Shown piece by piece: positions 5,896-6,426 of a stretch of DNA of 6,426 bases (its first letter is position 1; every line of letters begins with the position of its first letter). The DNA is from Terriglobales bacterium. Lineage in GTDB: Bacteria > Acidobacteriota > Terriglobia > Terriglobales > Acidobacteriaceae. The stretch is taken from contig JAFAWN010000215.1 of NCBI GenBank assembly GCA_019241735.1, positions 1-6,426 on the forward strand, given 5' to 3'. The notes below the pieces were generated by a model, which made no database searches, had not been told where the DNA came from, and worked only from the letters and a program-made list of their open reading frames with translations. The translations under genes were made by a program, and so were the position numbers.

Positions 5896-6426
5896 ATGTC
5901 TATTGCCAACCGCCTTGATTACTATAAGCGGACTTTCAGCGCGTATTTGATGCCGGTTGAGAGTCATCTGACGTTCTGGCATGAAACGCCGCAGGCGAAT
6001 TCTCATGCAACCTTCGACCGTCTAGGCCCCTACTACATGCGATTTGACGGGAAAGCAGAGTATTCCGGCGAGCACGACCCTCGCGGCATCCCGTTGCTGA
6101 ATTATCGCGGGAAATTTGGGCTGCAATACAATCCGATCGCGATTGCCCAGTGGGGGTTGGGGAATTACAACGCGTTTTGCGAGAATCGCGAGCCATCCCG
6201 CCGACAGAAATTTCTGGCTGCTTGTGACTGGCTTTGCGAGAATCTGGAAACGAATGCATTTGGGGTTCCAGTCTGGAATCACCAGTTTGATTGGGAGTAT
6301 CGCGACCGGCTGAAAAATCCGTGGTATTCGGGACTGGCGCAAGGCCAGGGAATTTCACTGCTCGTTCGCGGCCATGCGGAGACAATGAATGTCACTTATC
6401 TCGACGCCGCGCAGCGCGCCTTTGCC
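5896..6426 (+). CDS. D-glucuronyl C5-epimerase-like protein, N-terminal part (runs off the right edge)
   Basis: The 177 visible codons stay open to the right edge. The protein resembles the C-terminal catalytic domain of D-glucuronyl C5-epimerases, which convert D-glucuronate to L-iduronate within a polysaccharide chain. Marks are TFDRLGPYYMRFDGK at 39-53, the strongly conserved YNPIAIAQWGLGNYNAF at 78-94, FLAACDWLCENLE at 106-118, and NPWYSGLAQGQGISLLVR at 141-158, followed by the helix YLDAAQRAFA at 168-177. There is no signal peptide or membrane segment in the visible part. The ATG at 5896 gives MSIANRLDYYKR; an in-frame GTG at 5872 adds eight residues and has GGAG 10 bases upstream, so it is a real alternative. 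The gene is divergent from a membrane glycosyltransferase, which suggests a shared surface glycan. The family is clear; the substrate is not, and the bacterial enzyme need not make iduronate. Confidence 0.88.
   Translation, partial: MSIANRLDYYKRTFSAYLMPVESHLTFWHETPQANSHATFDRLGPYYMRFDGKAEYSGEHDPRGIPLLNYRGKFGLQYNPIAIAQWGLGNYNAFCENREPSRRQKFLAACDWLCENLETNAFGVPVWNHQFDWEYRDRLKNPWYSGLAQGQGISLLVRGHAETMNVTYLDAAQRAFA

Noticed and set aside
5936..6385. Minus-strand ORF of 149 codons
   Set aside because: It lies opposite the epimerase-like gene, whose conserved motifs show the plus strand is the coding one.

Overview
The window most likely comes from a Gram-negative bacterium, and my best guess is an acidobacterium. 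It carries lipid A genes (lpxD and an LpxL/HtrB-family acyltransferase) and the lipoprotein N-acyltransferase gene lnt, which together require an outer membrane. The acidobacterial assignment is inference from the general look of the proteins and the moderately high GC content; no rRNA or other taxonomic marker is present. No tRNA, IS element, CRISPR array or prophage signature was seen.

Layout from left to right. Positions 1-1265 and 1297-2286 form a minus-strand series read lpxD, then a P-loop NTPase of the BioD/MobB type, then lnt, whose 3' part lies beyond the left edge. Facing away from lpxD, on the plus strand at 2343-2486, is a 47-codon ORF for a tryptophan-rich membrane protein. It converges with the LpxL-type acyltransferase gene (2495-3397, minus). 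Next come a secreted SYLF/Ysc84 lipid-binding protein (3476-4162, minus) and an intergenic stretch of 278 bases with a strong minus-strand terminator and a candidate promoter. After that lies a large polytopic GT-C glycosyltransferase gene (4441-5811, minus). Divergent from it is the start of a D-glucuronyl C5-epimerase-like gene (5896 to the right edge, plus).

Theme: nearly everything with a recognisable function concerns the cell envelope. LpxD adds the N-linked hydroxyacyl chain to UDP-acyl-GlcN, the LpxL-type enzyme adds a late acyl chain, Lnt adds the third acyl chain of lipoproteins, the SYLF protein probably binds lipid in the periplasm, and the glycosyltransferase/epimerase pair points to a surface polysaccharide or glycan that may contain uronic acid.

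The least explained items are the P-loop protein with a Cys/His cluster inside the lpxD-lnt series, the 47-residue membrane protein beside lpxD, and the structured RNA region downstream of the glycosyltransferase. I found no clear case for a wholly new system. These three are the points worth a second look.
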